Shown in pieces: positions 36,179 to 45,294 of a stretch of 64,000 nt of DNA. Under the pieces are notes generated by a model. That model was not told the origin of the DNA and did no database searches. It saw nothing but the letters and a program-made list of their open reading frames with translations. The DNA is from Hymenobacter sp. H14-R3 (GTDB lineage Bacteria; Bacteroidota; Bacteroidia; Cytophagales; Hymenobacteraceae): NCBI RefSeq assembly GCF_030063445.1, contig NZ_JASITD010000002.1, positions 327,773-391,772 on the forward strand, written 5' to 3'. Numbering within the stretch: position 1 is the first letter of the stretch; the number at the start of each line of letters is the position of its first letter. A program made the translations under genes and the position numbers.

Positions 36179-38599
36179 CTAAAAGCTGAAATTGTACGTA
36201 GCCGAGGGTATCATCCGAAACAAGGCCGTTTGCAGGGCCTGGGTTTTGGTGGCGTCGTCGGGGTTGGTTTCGAAGGTAATGGTGTAGGGGTTTTCGCGGC
36301 CCAGCACGTTGTAGATGGAGAAGTTCCAGGAGCTGTGCCAACGCTGACCCTGCTGGTGGGGCTTTTCGAGGGTGGCGCCCAAGTCGAGGCGCTGGTAGCT
36401 GGGCAGGCGGTCGCCGTTGCGCGCGCCGTAGAGGCTCACGGCCTGGCCGGCCACGAAGTACTTGCCAATGGGAAACGTCACGGCGTTGCCGGTGCTGCCC
36501 ACAATGGTGCCCGAGAGGCTCCACTTGGGCGAGAGCTGGTAGATGCCCACCACCGAGAGGTCGTGCGGGCGGTCTTGCCGGGCATTAAACCAGGCCCCGG
36601 CGTTGATGTCGGCAAACTGGCGCTGGCTCTTGCTGAGCGTGTAGCCCACCCAGCCGGTGAGGCGGCCGGTTTCCTTGCGCAGCAGCAGCTCAATGCCGTA
36701 GGCGCGGCCCTTGCCGTAGAGCAGGGTGCTTTCCACGTCCTGGTTGCCGTTGAGGTTGGTGCCGTCGCGGTAGTCCACCTGGCGCTGGAGCCACTTGTAG
36801 TAGATTTCGGCCGAGAAGGAGTACGCCCCGCCCTGCAAGCGCCGGTAGTAGCCGCCCGAGAGCTGGTCGGCCAGCTCGGGCTTCACGTTGAGCGAGGTAG
36901 GCACGTAGAGGTCGGTGGGCGAGGTAGAGGCCGAGTTGCTGAGCAGGTGCAGGTTTTGCACGTTGCGGGCGTAGCCGGCCTTCAGCGACACGTCGGGCGT
37001 GAGGGCGTAGCTGGCGGCAAAGCGTGGCTCCAGGTTGAGGTAGGTTTTTACTACTTCGCCCGTGTTATACGTCTGGCTGCTAACAATCTTCCCATTCGTA
37101 TCGTACGCCGAGTAAGTACCCGAACCCAGCAGGCTGAACTGCGAGAGGCGCAGGCCGGTGGTGAAGTCGAGCTTGTCGGTGGCGCTCCACTCGTGCGATA
37201 CGTAGCCGGCCGTTTCGAGCGAGTGGTTGGTGCGGTCGGCCGTGGAGTTGACCACCGCATCGGCCGCGGCCGTGACGCGGCCCGGCGAAATGGTGTGGTA
37301 AATGGCGTTGAGGCCAAAGCGCAGCGTTTGGCGCGCGCCGGGCGAGTACTCAAAATCCTGCTTCAGGTTGAGGTCCTGAATTTTGGAGTCGATGCTGAAA
37401 TCCTGCTCGTTGGCCCGAATCTTAATCTGGTACGAGTACTTGCTGAAAATGAGCGTCGTATTCGAAAACAGCTTGTCGGTAAACAGGTGGTTGTAGCGCA
37501 ACGTAGCCGTTTGGTTGCCGTAGTTGTTACCGAAGTTGTTGATGCCCAGCACGTCGCGCCCCAGGTAGCCCGAGAAATAGAGCCGGTTGCGGTCGTTGAG
37601 GGTGTAGTTGGCCTTGGCGTTGAAATCGTAGAAATACAGGCTGGCGTTCTTGGTAGTTTCGTTGCGCGAGAGCTTCAAAAACACGTCGGCGTAGGTGCGC
37701 CGGCCGGTGAGCAGAAACGAGCCCTTGCCCTTCACCAGCGGCCCCTCCAAAGCCAACCGGCTGGCAATGAGCCCAATGCCGCCGCTGCCGTGGAGCTGCT
37801 GGTTGTTGCCGTCCTTCATCTTGATATCGACCACCGACGAGAGCCGGCCGCCGTACTGGGCCGGCATGCCGCCCTTAAACACGGTCAGGTCCTTGATAGC
37901 GTCGGAGTTGAAGGTCGAGAAAAAGCCTAGCAGGTGCGAGGCGTTGTACACCACGGCCTCATCGAGCAGAATCAGGTTCTGGTCCACGTTGCCGCCGCGC
38001 ACCGAGAAGCCGCTGCTGCCCTCGCCCGCCGTTTTGATGCCCGGCAGCAGGGTCAGGGTTTTAATCACGTCTTTCTCGCCAAAGAGCACCGGCACCTTGG
38101 CTATCTGCTTGATATCGAGCGTTTCGACGCCGCCCTGCGCCCGGCTGATGTTGGCCTGCGAGCTGCGACCGGTTACCACTACCTCGTTCAGCTCCTGGCC
38201 GCCGGGGGTCAGCTTGAAGTCGAGGCGCTGGCTTTTGCCCAAGGCCAGCTGGCGGCGCTGGGCGGGGTAGCCCACAAAGCTGGCCTCCACGGTGTAGGTG
38301 CCGGCCGGCACGGTGAGAGTGTAAAAGCCGTAGGCATTGGCCGCCGTGCCCACGCCGGGCAGCTCGACCAGGCGCACCGACGCGCCGGTGAGGTCTTCGC
38401 CGGTCTGGGCATCTTTCACCGTGCCGCTGATGGTGATGCGGCCCTGCGGCGCGGCCTGAGCCTGAGCCGTTTGGGGGCCGAAGCCCGCCCCGGCCAGTAG
38501 CAGCAGCCCCAGCGGCCGCCCCGCCGCGCGGCCCCAGCCGAGCCCCAAAGCCCGCGTTCGATTAACCTGGACCAGAAAAAGAATAGCTAGTGGCTTCAT
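36179..38599 (-). CDS. TonB-dependent receptor with carboxypeptidase-like domain
   Basis: An 806-residue outer-membrane receptor. A signal region near residues 29-48 is followed by a CarboxypepD_reg-like domain (ISGTVKDAQTGEDLTGASVRLVELPGVGTAANAYGFYTLTVPAGTYTVEASFVGY, residues 56-112), the linker LNEVVVTGR, and the plug (KDVIKTLTLLPGIKTAGEGSSGFSVRGGNVDQNLILLDEAVVYNASHLLGFFSTFN). A barrel ends at RMIPSATYNFSF. It differs from true SusC proteins in lacking a SusD partner and has a DUF4249 lipoprotein instead. The ligand is unknown. Confidence 0.92.
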   Translation of the reverse strand: MKPLAILFLVQVNRTRALGLGWGRAAGRPLGLLLLAGAGFGPQTAQAQAAPQGRITISGTVKDAQTGEDLTGASVRLVELPGVGTAANAYGFYTLTVPAGTYTVEASFVGYPAQRRQLALGKSQRLDFKLTPGGQELNEVVVTGRSSQANISRAQGGVETLDIKQIAKVPVLFGEKDVIKTLTLLPGIKTAGEGSSGFSVRGGNVDQNLILLDEAVVYNASHLLGFFSTFNSDAIKDLTVFKGGMPAQYGGRLSSVVDIKMKDGNNQQLHGSGGIGLIASRLALEGPLVKGKGSFLLTGRRTYADVFLKLSRNETTKNASLYFYDFNAKANYTLNDRNRLYFSGYLGRDVLGINNFGNNYGNQTATLRYNHLFTDKLFSNTTLIFSKYSYQIKIRANEQDFSIDSKIQDLNLKQDFEYSPGARQTLRFGLNAIYHTISPGRVTAAADAVVNSTADRTNHSLETAGYVSHEWSATDKLDFTTGLRLSQFSLLGSGTYSAYDTNGKIVSSQTYNTGEVVKTYLNLEPRFAASYALTPDVSLKAGYARNVQNLHLLSNSASTSPTDLYVPTSLNVKPELADQLSGGYYRRLQGGAYSFSAEIYYKWLQRQVDYRDGTNLNGNQDVESTLLYGKGRAYGIELLLRKETGRLTGWVGYTLSKSQRQFADINAGAWFNARQDRPHDLSVVGIYQLSPKWSLSGTIVGSTGNAVTFPIGKYFVAGQAVSLYGARNGDRLPSYQRLDLGATLEKPHQQGQRWHSSWNFSIYNVLGRENPYTITFETNPDDATKTQALQTALFRMIPSATYNFSF

Positions 38600-38673
38600 C
38601 CCGCAAAGCTACCGGCGGCGCGGCCAGGCGGCCGCGTTTAGTTGGCCAATCAGCCCAAAACCTATCCGAAAAA

Positions 38674-39966
38674 TCAGGCGCGGCCCACCGCCGCGCCGCC
38701 CGGCCCCGGCCCAAACGCTACCCGCAGCGTGTGCCGCGCCCCGGCCGGCGCAAACGTGTAGCTGAGCCCAAAACCGTAGTAGGCGCAAATTTGCTGCACA
38801 ATGCTGAGGCCCAGGCCCGGCGACTCGGAGGCGGCGTTGTGCTTGCGGAAGCGCTCGAAAAAGCGGGCCGGGTCGCCGCTCACCACGGGGCCGGGGTTGC
38901 TCACTTCCAGCGCATGGGCGGTGAGGTGCACCGTTACGTCGCCGCCCGGCACGTTGTGCCGGATGGCGTTGTGCAGCAGGTTGTGCAGCAGCGAATCGGC
39001 CAGGCCGGGGTGCAGCTGGCGGGGCGGGGCGGCGGCCAGGTGCAGGTGCGGCGTGAGGTCGCGGGCGTCCAGCAGCGGGGCCAGCTGGGCGGCTTTTTCG
39101 CGCACCAGGGCGGCCAGGTCGAGGGGCACGGCGGCGTGAAACTGCCCGTTTTCGATGCGGCTGAGCAGGCCCAGCGCCTGGTGCAGCCGCGAAAGCCGGC
39201 GCGTGGCCCCGTAGAGGTCGGCCAGCAGCGGGGCGGCGGCGGCATCGGTGGCCAGGGCGGGCAGTTGCAGCAGCTGCTCTAGCTGGGCCTGCATAATGGC
39301 CAGCGGCGTCTGGGTTTCGTGGGCGGCGTTGGCCGTAAACTCGCGCAGGCTCTCGTAGTCGGCCACCAGGCGGCGGCTGAACTGGGTGAGGGCCTGGTTG
39401 AGCTCGGCAAATTCCTCAATTTTAGAACCGGGCAGGGCCAGCGGCTGGTGCTGCTGCAAGTCGTAGCCCCGCAGTGTGGCCAGCGTGTGCTGAAACGGCG
39501 CCCACAGCCGCCCCGATAAGTAGCGGTGCAGCCCCACAATGCCCGCCAGCAGCAGCGCCAGCACCACCAGCATGCTGCCCACCGTGGCGGCCAGCAGCTC
39601 ATCGGTTTCGACCATCGACTTGCGCAGCGTTACCCAAACGGGGGGCTGCCCCGGCCCCAGCGCCCGAAACGTGAGCTGCCGGTGCGGTACCATCGAGCCC
39701 TCGGTGGGGTCAAGCAGCAGCGTATCGGAAAAACCCAGCGGCCGGGGCTGGCCGCTCACGCTGTACTGCTGCCGGTACACGGGCTCGGGCAATGGCCGGC
39801 CGGCCGCCACGCGCTCCTCCAGCTCCAGCTGGTTGTTGTGCAGCTGCTCGCTCATCTCATCACGCACGGCCCGCTCAATGCCTACGTACAGCACCCCGCT
39901 GCCCAGCACAAACAGCCCCGCGCTCAGCAGCAGGTAGTAGCGGTTGGTGGCGGCGAGGAGCTTCAT
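38674..39966 (-). CDS. Sensor histidine kinase
   Basis: A 430-residue kinase with two transmembrane helices (about 11-31 and 127-147) around a short periplasmic domain, then the phosphoacceptor H216 in AAHETQTPLA, an N box (LHNLLHNAIRHN) near residue 325 and the G1 loop SPGLGLSIVQQ near residue 395. The start is set at MKLLAATNRYY because the earlier Met at 39978 lies inside the arm of a long inverted repeat. Its likely partner is the OmpR-type regulator at 40160. The signal is unknown. Confidence 0.92.
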   Translation of the reverse strand: MKLLAATNRYYLLLSAGLFVLGSGVLYVGIERAVRDEMSEQLHNNQLELEERVAAGRPLPEPVYRQQYSVSGQPRPLGFSDTLLLDPTEGSMVPHRQLTFRALGPGQPPVWVTLRKSMVETDELLAATVGSMLVVLALLLAGIVGLHRYLSGRLWAPFQHTLATLRGYDLQQHQPLALPGSKIEEFAELNQALTQFSRRLVADYESLREFTANAAHETQTPLAIMQAQLEQLLQLPALATDAAAAPLLADLYGATRRLSRLHQALGLLSRIENGQFHAAVPLDLAALVREKAAQLAPLLDARDLTPHLHLAAAPPRQLHPGLADSLLHNLLHNAIRHNVPGGDVTVHLTAHALEVSNPGPVVSGDPARFFERFRKHNAASESPGLGLSIVQQICAYYGFGLSYTFAPAGARHTLRVAFGPGPGGAAVGRA

Positions 39967-39975
39967 TTTTGAGGG

Positions 39976-40146
39976 CATGAGGGTAATAAAAGAACGTCAT
40001 GCTCATCTGGCGGCCACGCAGTGAAGCAGCTCGCACGGGGCAGTAAAATCATTTGTTAGCACGTTGCCTTTCCGCTCAATGAAGTGAGCGAGCTGCTTCA
40101 CTGCGTGGCCGCCAGATGAGCGTGATGTTCTTTTATTACCCTCATG
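39976..40146. repeat. Longest inverted repeat: 59-base arms, 2 mismatches
   Basis: Left arm 39976-40034 and right arm 40088-40146 match at 57 of 59 positions (outer ends CATGAGGGTAATAAAAG, inner ends CAGTGAAGCAGCTCGC). It fills the 193-base gap between a response regulator and its kinase. The AGAACGTCATGCT part recurs at 977-991, and AAAAGAACGTCA recurs at 44261-44309. Confidence 0.92.
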
Positions 40147-40159
40147 CCTTCATCACAAC

Positions 40160-40837
40160 CTACTCACTACTAAGCTTATACCCTACCCCGTACATCGTGC
40201 GAATATAATTCTCCGCCCCCTTTTCCTGAAGCTTTTTGCGCAGGTTTTTGAGGTGCGTATAGATGAAGTCGAATGAGTCGGCCGCATCTACCGAGTCGCC
40301 GCAGAGATGCTCGGCAATGGCTTCCTTGGTGAGCACGCGGCCGGGGTTGGCCAGCAGGTAGAGCAGCAGGTCGTACTCCTTGCGGGTGAGCGTGAGCGCC
40401 TCGCCGCGCACCTGCACCTCGGCCTGGTCGGGCCATACGGTTAAATCTCTGAAAATCAAGTGATTACTACCCTGAAAGCGACGACGACGGATAATGGCCC
40501 GCAGCCGCGCATTCAATTCCGAGATATGAAAGGGCTTGACCAGGTAGTCGTCGGCCCCCAGGTCTAGGCCAGCCACGCGGTCGTCGAGCCCATTGCGGGC
40601 CGAAATAACCAGCACCCCGGCCGGCGAGTTATCGGCCTTGAGGGCGCGCAGCAGGTCGAGGCCGTTGCCGTCGGGCAGCGTGAGGTCGAGCAGCACGCAG
40701 TCGTAGCGGTAGAGCTTTATTTTTTCGTAGGCCTGGGTGAAGTCGGCGGCTACCTCCACCACGTAGCCGCCCTGGCGCAGGGCCTCGACAAGGGTAGAGC
40801 GCAGGGCGGGCTCGTCCTCAACTAACAGTAATTTCAT
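40160..40837 (-). CDS. OmpR/PhoB-type response regulator
   Basis: A 225-residue regulator. The receiver domain starts MKLLLVEDEPALR, has phosphoacceptor D51 in DCVLLDLTLPDGNG and the conserved Lys in DYLVKPF. A linker rich in Arg and a winged-helix DNA-binding domain follow (LTRKEYDLLLYLLANPGRVLTKEAI, DFIYTHLKNLRKKL, MYGVGYKL). It sits upstream of the kinase gene on the same strand, but the gap between them is filled by a 171-base fold-back, which may alter the ratio of the two proteins. Confidence 0.94.
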   Translation of the reverse strand: MKLLLVEDEPALRSTLVEALRQGGYVVEVAADFTQAYEKIKLYRYDCVLLDLTLPDGNGLDLLRALKADNSPAGVLVISARNGLDDRVAGLDLGADDYLVKPFHISELNARLRAIIRRRRFQGSNHLIFRDLTVWPDQAEVQVRGEALTLTRKEYDLLLYLLANPGRVLTKEAIAEHLCGDSVDAADSFDFIYTHLKNLRKKLQEKGAENYIRTMYGVGYKLSSE

Positions 40838-40901
40838 GGGTAGGCAACGCTGGTGTAGCCCGCGAAAAAACGAGTCAATTCTGAAGTAAATCTGGCTGTA
40901 T

Positions 40902-41004
40902 GGTAAGCTTTAGCTTGCCGGCGCCTGGGGCGCCTGGTGGCAACCCTCAGCTTGCCAGCACATTATGCCACACTGGGCCAGGCGCCGGCAAGCTAAAGCT
41001 TGCC
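40902..41004. repeat. Inverted repeat, AAGCTTTAGCTTGC family
   Basis: Left arm 40902-40930 and right arm 40976-41004 match at about 26 of 29 positions. The core TAAGCTTTAGCTTGC is shared with the repeat at 23689-23794. It lies between the PAP2 gene stop and the response regulator start, both minus strand. Confidence 0.82.
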
Positions 41005-41016
41005 CTACAATTCTTC

Positions 41017-41844
41017 CTACTTCGAGGGGCGCCACGTCAGGCACAGGCCGGGCGTATTGCCGTAGAACGTGGGCACGATGCCCACATCGCGGCCAATGGA
41101 CTTGCGGCCCCAGCGGTTGCGGTGCGTGAGGTAGGCCAGGTGGGCGCTCAGGATGCCGAAGCCCGCGCCGGCCACTACGTCGCTCTGCCAGTGCTTGTCC
41201 ACCACCATGCGCAGCACGGCCACGCTGGTAGCCACGGTGTAGGCCCCGATGCCATACCACTGGCTTTTATCCCGAAACTCGGTGTGCACGATGCTGGCCG
41301 CCAAAAACGCCTGCGCCGTGTGGCCCGATGGAAACGAGAGGTTGTCCGACCCATCGGGCCGCTCCTCGTGGCTGAGCGCTTTCACGATGTACGTGCTGCC
41401 CAGCATAATAGCCTCGCTTTTGGCAATAATGAGCAGGGTATTGATGCGGTCGCTGTGGCTTTCGACGCCCGCCAGCGCCACGGCCCCCAGCTCCAGGTAG
41501 GGCACAAAGATGAGAATGTCGGCCACGCGGCTCTGCGACGACGGGAAGATGCGGTGGATGTCGCGCTGCGCCTCCTGGTTGGTATAAAAGCCGTTGCCGT
41601 TGAAGGTGTAGGCCCCGTAGCCAATGAGCACCGCCGGAATAGCTACCGCCCTGAACAGCTTGCTCTTAAAGAACGGCTGCTTGGCCGTGGTTGGCACCCC
41701 GGTCGGGTTCTCGTACTTATGGGTGGTGTCGGTAGCGGCCGGGGGGTTGGCGGGGTTGAGCGGCACCTGGGCCAGCACGGGCGTAGCAGTGCTCAGCAAC
41801 AGGCCCAGCACTGCCACTCGGGTAGAGGAAAAAAGTGAACGCAT
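41017..41844 (-). CDS. PAP2 superfamily phosphatase
   Basis: A 275-residue protein with a signal peptide (VAVLGLLLSTATPVLAQ) and the three phosphatidic acid phosphatase motifs: K-x6-RP region (KALSHEERPDGSD), PSGH (LSFPSGHTAQA) and the C-terminal RMVVDKHWQSDVVAG with the catalytic His and Asp. It should act at the membrane on lipid phosphates, such as undecaprenyl pyrophosphate or phosphatidate. It is divergent from the GH105 gene and stands alone. Confidence 0.88.
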   Translation of the reverse strand: MRSLFSSTRVAVLGLLLSTATPVLAQVPLNPANPPAATDTTHKYENPTGVPTTAKQPFFKSKLFRAVAIPAVLIGYGAYTFNGNGFYTNQEAQRDIHRIFPSSQSRVADILIFVPYLELGAVALAGVESHSDRINTLLIIAKSEAIMLGSTYIVKALSHEERPDGSDNLSFPSGHTAQAFLAASIVHTEFRDKSQWYGIGAYTVATSVAVLRMVVDKHWQSDVVAGAGFGILSAHLAYLTHRNRWGRKSIGRDVGIVPTFYGNTPGLCLTWRPSK

Positions 41845-42345
41845 AGGGTGACGATAAGGTACTGAAATGCGCTCTACGCAAGTCAGCCATTTTTTGCTGC
41901 CTTTGCAAACCTAGCGGCCGATTCTGAAGATATCCTGCCGCGGCTGCTTGGCGTGGGCGGGCCACCTGGGCTTGCCCTCAGGCCCCGGCGGGCAAGCCCA
42001 GCGGCAACGTTCCCGGTAACGATAGCGCAACTAAATCCTGGCCGTTGCTTGCAGATACTGCCCGGCGGGCCTAGTATTCCGTGGCCAAACCTGAGTTTGC
42101 GCCTGGTTTTGGCTGCTCTTTGCTTTTGGTTGCTCAGTGGCTGCGGCCGGGCGGCCCCACTTTCCCACCCGCTTCTATGCCCCGCTTTCCGTTGCTGCCG
42201 GGGGCGCTGCTGGCCCTCGCGGCCCTGCGCGCCCCCCCGCCCAACCCGCCCCGTGGCCTCCTTTGCCCCGGGCCCGCCCACGCTGCCCGCCGTGCTGCCG
42301 GGGGCGCTTCAAGGCCGACACCAAACGATAAACGAAATTCCCCTT
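41845..42345. other. 501-base divergent regulatory region upstream of GH105
   Basis: This gap separates the minus-strand PAP2 gene and the plus-strand GH105 gene. It holds the operator-like site at 42006-42030. The rest is GC-rich with no supported gene, though it can be translated in long frames because of its composition. Confidence 0.5.
42006..42030. promoter_or_regulatory. Putative LacI-type operator upstream of GH105
   Basis: AACGTTCCCGGTAACGATAGCGCAA contains a near-perfect palindrome (42008-42021) followed by ATAGCGCAA. The same arrangement appears at 52058-52080 next to the lacI-type gene with 20 of 23 positions identical. LacI-family regulators commonly bind such CG-centred palindromes, so the regulator at 50893 is the likely binder (inference). 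Confidence 0.6.
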
Positions 42346-44259
42346 ATGCCCTCTCCCACCCGCCTCCTCCTCACGGCCGCCCTGGCCCTGCCGCTGCTAG
42401 CCCCGGCCCAAAACGCGCCGGCCGCCATGTTGCAGCGCATGGCCGATGCCTTTATTGCCCAGCACCCCGACTCCATTGTGCTTGCCAACCGCAAAACTGC
42501 GTACTGGGACCACGAGCAAGGCCTGATGCTCAAGGCGTTGGAGCGGGTGTGGGAGCGCACCGGCGACGGCCGCTACTTCACCTACATTCAGAAGAACCTC
42601 GACCAGTTTGTGCAGCAGGATGGCAGCATCCGCACCTACCAGGCCACCGATTACACACTTGCTAACCTTGCCACCGGCCCGGCCCTGCTGCTGCTCAGCC
42701 AGCTCTCGGTGCCCGGTAGTGGGAAGTACCGGCTGGCCGCCGCCACCCTGCGCAAGCAGCTGGCCGGGCAGCCGCGTACCAAGGAGGGCGGCTTCTGGCA
42801 TAAAAAGGTGTATGCCAACCAGATGTGGCTCGATGACCTCTACATGGCCGCGCCGTTTTATGCCCAGTACAGCGCCCTCACGGGCGACGCGGCCGGCCTC
42901 GATGACGTGGCCAAGCAGTTTGCCCTCGTCGAAAAGCACCTGCTCGACCCCAAAACCGGCCTGCTGCGCCACGGCTACGACGAAAGCCGCACCCAGCCCT
43001 GGGCCAACAAGGCCACCGGGCAGTTGCCCAACGCCTGGAACCGCGCCGTGGGCTGGTACGCCATGGCCCTCGTGGACGTGCTCGACTACGTGCCCGCCAC
43101 CAACCCCCACCGCGCCGAGCTGGTGCAGGACCTGCGCCGCCTGGCCCCCGTGCTGGCCAGGTACCAGGATGCCAAAACCGGCACCTGGAGCCTCGTAATG
43201 GGCCACGAAACCGAAAAAGGCAACTACGCCGAAGCCTCGGGCAGCAGCATGTTTGTGTACGCGCTGGCCAAGGGCGTGCGCCTGGATTACCTCGATAAAA
43301 AATACGCCGCCGTGGCCCGCAAGGGCTACGACGGCATTTTGAAAACCTTTATCAGCACCGAAAACGGCGCGCTGGCCCTCAACGGCACCGTGGGCCCGGG
43401 CGGCCTGGGCGGCACGCCCTACCGCGATGGCTCGTTCAAGTACTACCTCAGCGAGCCGCTGCGCCAGAACGATTTGCAGGGCGTGGGCCCGTTTATCCTG
43501 GCCAGCACGGAGATGGAAATAGCGCAGGAAAACGCGCCCGGCCAGGGCAAAACCGTGGGCCTCGACTACTATTTCAACCACGAAATGCGCAAAAACGCCT
43601 TCACCGGCCAGCCCGAGCAGTGGCACTACACCTGGGAGGACCGCTCGAACGGCGGCTTCTGGCTGTGGGGCACTCAGCTGCGCGAGCTGGGCGCGCGCAC
43701 CGTGCCGGTGCCCGCGGCCCCCACCGCCGCCACTCTCAAAGGCCTGCGCGTGTACGTGATAGTAGACCCCGACTCTAAGAAAGAGTCGCCCACGCCCAAC
43801 TACGTATCGCCCGCCGATGGCCAGGCCGTGGCCGACTGGGTGCGGGCCGGCGGCACGCTGGTGCTGCTCGCCAACGACACCGCCAACTGCGAAATCACCC
43901 ACTTCAACACCCTGGCCCAGCGCTTCGGCATGCAGTTCACCAACCAGAGCGTGAACATGGTGCAGGGCAGCCAGTTTGAGCAGGGCCGGGTAGATTTGGC
44001 CAGCGGCGCGGCCGTTTTCAAGCAAGCTAAAGCGGCTTATGTCAAGGAGTTGTCGGTGCTGGCGTTGCAGAGCCCGGCCCAGCCGCTGGTGACCAATGGC
44101 GGCAAGGTCATCATGGCCACGGCGCAGGTGGGCAAGGGCCGCGTGTTCGTGCTCGGCGACCCGTGGCTCTACAACGAATACACCGACGGGCGGAAAATCC
44201 CGGCTACGTTCGAGAATTTCCAGGCCGGCAAGGACCTTGGGCGCTGGCTGCTGAAGTAA
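42346..44259 (+). CDS. GH105 unsaturated glycuronyl hydrolase with C-terminal domain
   Basis: A 637-residue secreted enzyme. A signal peptide (LLLTAALALPLLAPAQ) follows the chosen start; the frame is open further upstream but without family sequence. Residues 20 to about 450 are an (alpha/alpha)6 GH88/GH105 (YteR-like) domain: WDHEQGLMLKALERV near 48, QMWLDDLYMAAPFY near 160 holding the likely catalytic Asp, NRAVGWYAMALVD near 230, EASGSSMFVYALAKG near 297 and the LSEPLRQNDLQGVGPF motif. Residues from about 465 (LKGLRVYVIVDPDSKKE) resemble a class-I glutamine-amidotransferase-like DUF4350 domain. It removes unsaturated galacturonate from pectin fragments. Confidence 0.9.
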   Translation: MPSPTRLLLTAALALPLLAPAQNAPAAMLQRMADAFIAQHPDSIVLANRKTAYWDHEQGLMLKALERVWERTGDGRYFTYIQKNLDQFVQQDGSIRTYQATDYTLANLATGPALLLLSQLSVPGSGKYRLAAATLRKQLAGQPRTKEGGFWHKKVYANQMWLDDLYMAAPFYAQYSALTGDAAGLDDVAKQFALVEKHLLDPKTGLLRHGYDESRTQPWANKATGQLPNAWNRAVGWYAMALVDVLDYVPATNPHRAELVQDLRRLAPVLARYQDAKTGTWSLVMGHETEKGNYAEASGSSMFVYALAKGVRLDYLDKKYAAVARKGYDGILKTFISTENGALALNGTVGPGGLGGTPYRDGSFKYYLSEPLRQNDLQGVGPFILASTEMEIAQENAPGQGKTVGLDYYFNHEMRKNAFTGQPEQWHYTWEDRSNGGFWLWGTQLRELGARTVPVPAAPTAATLKGLRVYVIVDPDSKKESPTPNYVSPADGQAVADWVRAGGTLVLLANDTANCEITHFNTLAQRFGMQFTNQSVNMVQGSQFEQGRVDLASGAAVFKQAKAAYVKELSVLALQSPAQPLVTNGGKVIMATAQVGKGRVFVLGDPWLYNEYTDGRKIPATFENFQAGKDLGRWLLK

Positions 44260-44260
44260 G

Positions 44261-44416
44261 GAGCAGTGGCCAATGAACAAAAGAACGTCAGGCAGCCCGA
44301 GGGGAAGCATCTCGCTTGCGGCCGTAATCAAAAGCGGGGCACGGCAAGGTTAGTGCACCAGGCAAGGTGCTTCCCTTCGGGCTGCCTGACGTTCTTTTGT
44401 TCACTATTCACTGCTC
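44261..44416. repeat. Inverted repeat with 49-base arms
   Basis: Left arm 44261-44309 and right arm 44368-44416 match at 44 of 49 positions (AAAAGAACGTCAGGCAGCCC in the perfect part). It fills the gap between the GH105 stop and the FAH gene start and shares AAAAGAACGTCA with the repeat at 39976. Confidence 0.88.
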
Positions 44417-44433
44417 ACTGCTCCTTACTTCCC

Positions 44434-45294
44434 ATGCTTCTCATCCGCCACGGCCAGCCCGGCCGCGAAAAACCCGGTATTGTCCTCGATGGGCAGCGCT
44501 ACGACCTCAGCGCCTTTGACGAAGACTACGACGAGCGCTTTTTTGCCAGCGATGGCCTGGCGCGGCTGGCCGCCTACGTGGCCGTGCAGCGCGAGCTGCT
44601 GCTGCCCCTGGCGCCCACCGCGCGCCTGGGCCCGCCCGTGGCCCGGCCCTCCAAAATTGTGTGCGCCGGCCTCAACTACACCGACCACGCCGAGGAAATG
44701 GGCCTGGGCCTGCCCACCGAGCCGGTTATTTTTTTGAAGGCCACCTCGGCCATATCCGGGCCCGATGACGATATTATTTTGCCTAAAGGCTCGGTGAAAA
44801 CCGACTGGGAAGTGGAGCTGGCCGTGGTTATCGGCAAGCGCGCCAGCTACGTGCCCGAGGCCGACGCGCTCGACTACGTGGCCGGCTACGTGCTGCACAA
44901 CGACGTGAGCGAGCGGGCCTACCAGCTGGAGCGCGGCGGCACCTGGGACAAGGGCAAGGGCTGCGACACCTTCGCCCCGCTCGGCCCCTGGCTGGCCACG
45001 CCCGACGAGCTGTCGAGCCCCAAAAGCCTGCGCCTGTGGCTGTCGGTAAATGGCGAAAAGGTGCAAGATGGTAACGCGGCCAACCTCATTTTTGGGGTGG
45101 CCTACCTCATCAGCTACGTCAGCCAGTTTATGACATTGCTGCCCGGCGACGTGCTCTCGACCGGCACGCCCGCCGGCGTGGGCAGCGGCCTGAAACCGCC
45201 CCGCTTCCTGGCCCCCGGCGACGTGGTGGAGCTGGGTATCACCTGCCTCGGCACCGCCCGCCAAACCGTGCGCGCCCACCCGGCCGACTTATAG
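44434..45294 (+). CDS. Fumarylacetoacetate hydrolase family protein
   Basis: A 286-residue FAH-family hydrolase starting at MLLIRHGQPGREK; an earlier start would code through the inverted repeat. The domain has KIVCAGLNYTDHAEEMG near residue 72, the metal-binding acidic residues in DWEVELAVVIGKRA near 125 and NDVSERAYQ near 155, and the late STGTPAGVGSGLKPPRFLAPGD near 244. Members cleave or hydrate 2,4-diketo acids, for example in deoxy-sugar acid pathways. Being next to GH105 suggests a uronate or deoxy-sugar substrate, but sequence alone does not fix it. Confidence 0.87.
   Translation: MLLIRHGQPGREKPGIVLDGQRYDLSAFDEDYDERFFASDGLARLAAYVAVQRELLLPLAPTARLGPPVARPSKIVCAGLNYTDHAEEMGLGLPTEPVIFLKATSAISGPDDDIILPKGSVKTDWEVELAVVIGKRASYVPEADALDYVAGYVLHNDVSERAYQLERGGTWDKGKGCDTFAPLGPWLATPDELSSPKSLRLWLSVNGEKVQDGNAANLIFGVAYLISYVSQFMTLLPGDVLSTGTPAGVGSGLKPPRFLAPGDVVELGITCLGTARQTVRAHPADL

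Noticed and set aside
36002..37930. A 642-codon plus-strand frame overlapping the TonB receptor
   Set aside because: The minus strand clearly encodes the receptor plug and barrel. The plus frame is low in complexity, rich in Gly, Val and Ala, and without motifs.
42397..44331. A 644-codon open frame antisense to GH105
   Set aside because: It mirrors the GH105 gene and comes from high-GC codon bias. It has no signal peptide, domain or promoter of its own, while the opposite strand encodes a full enzyme.
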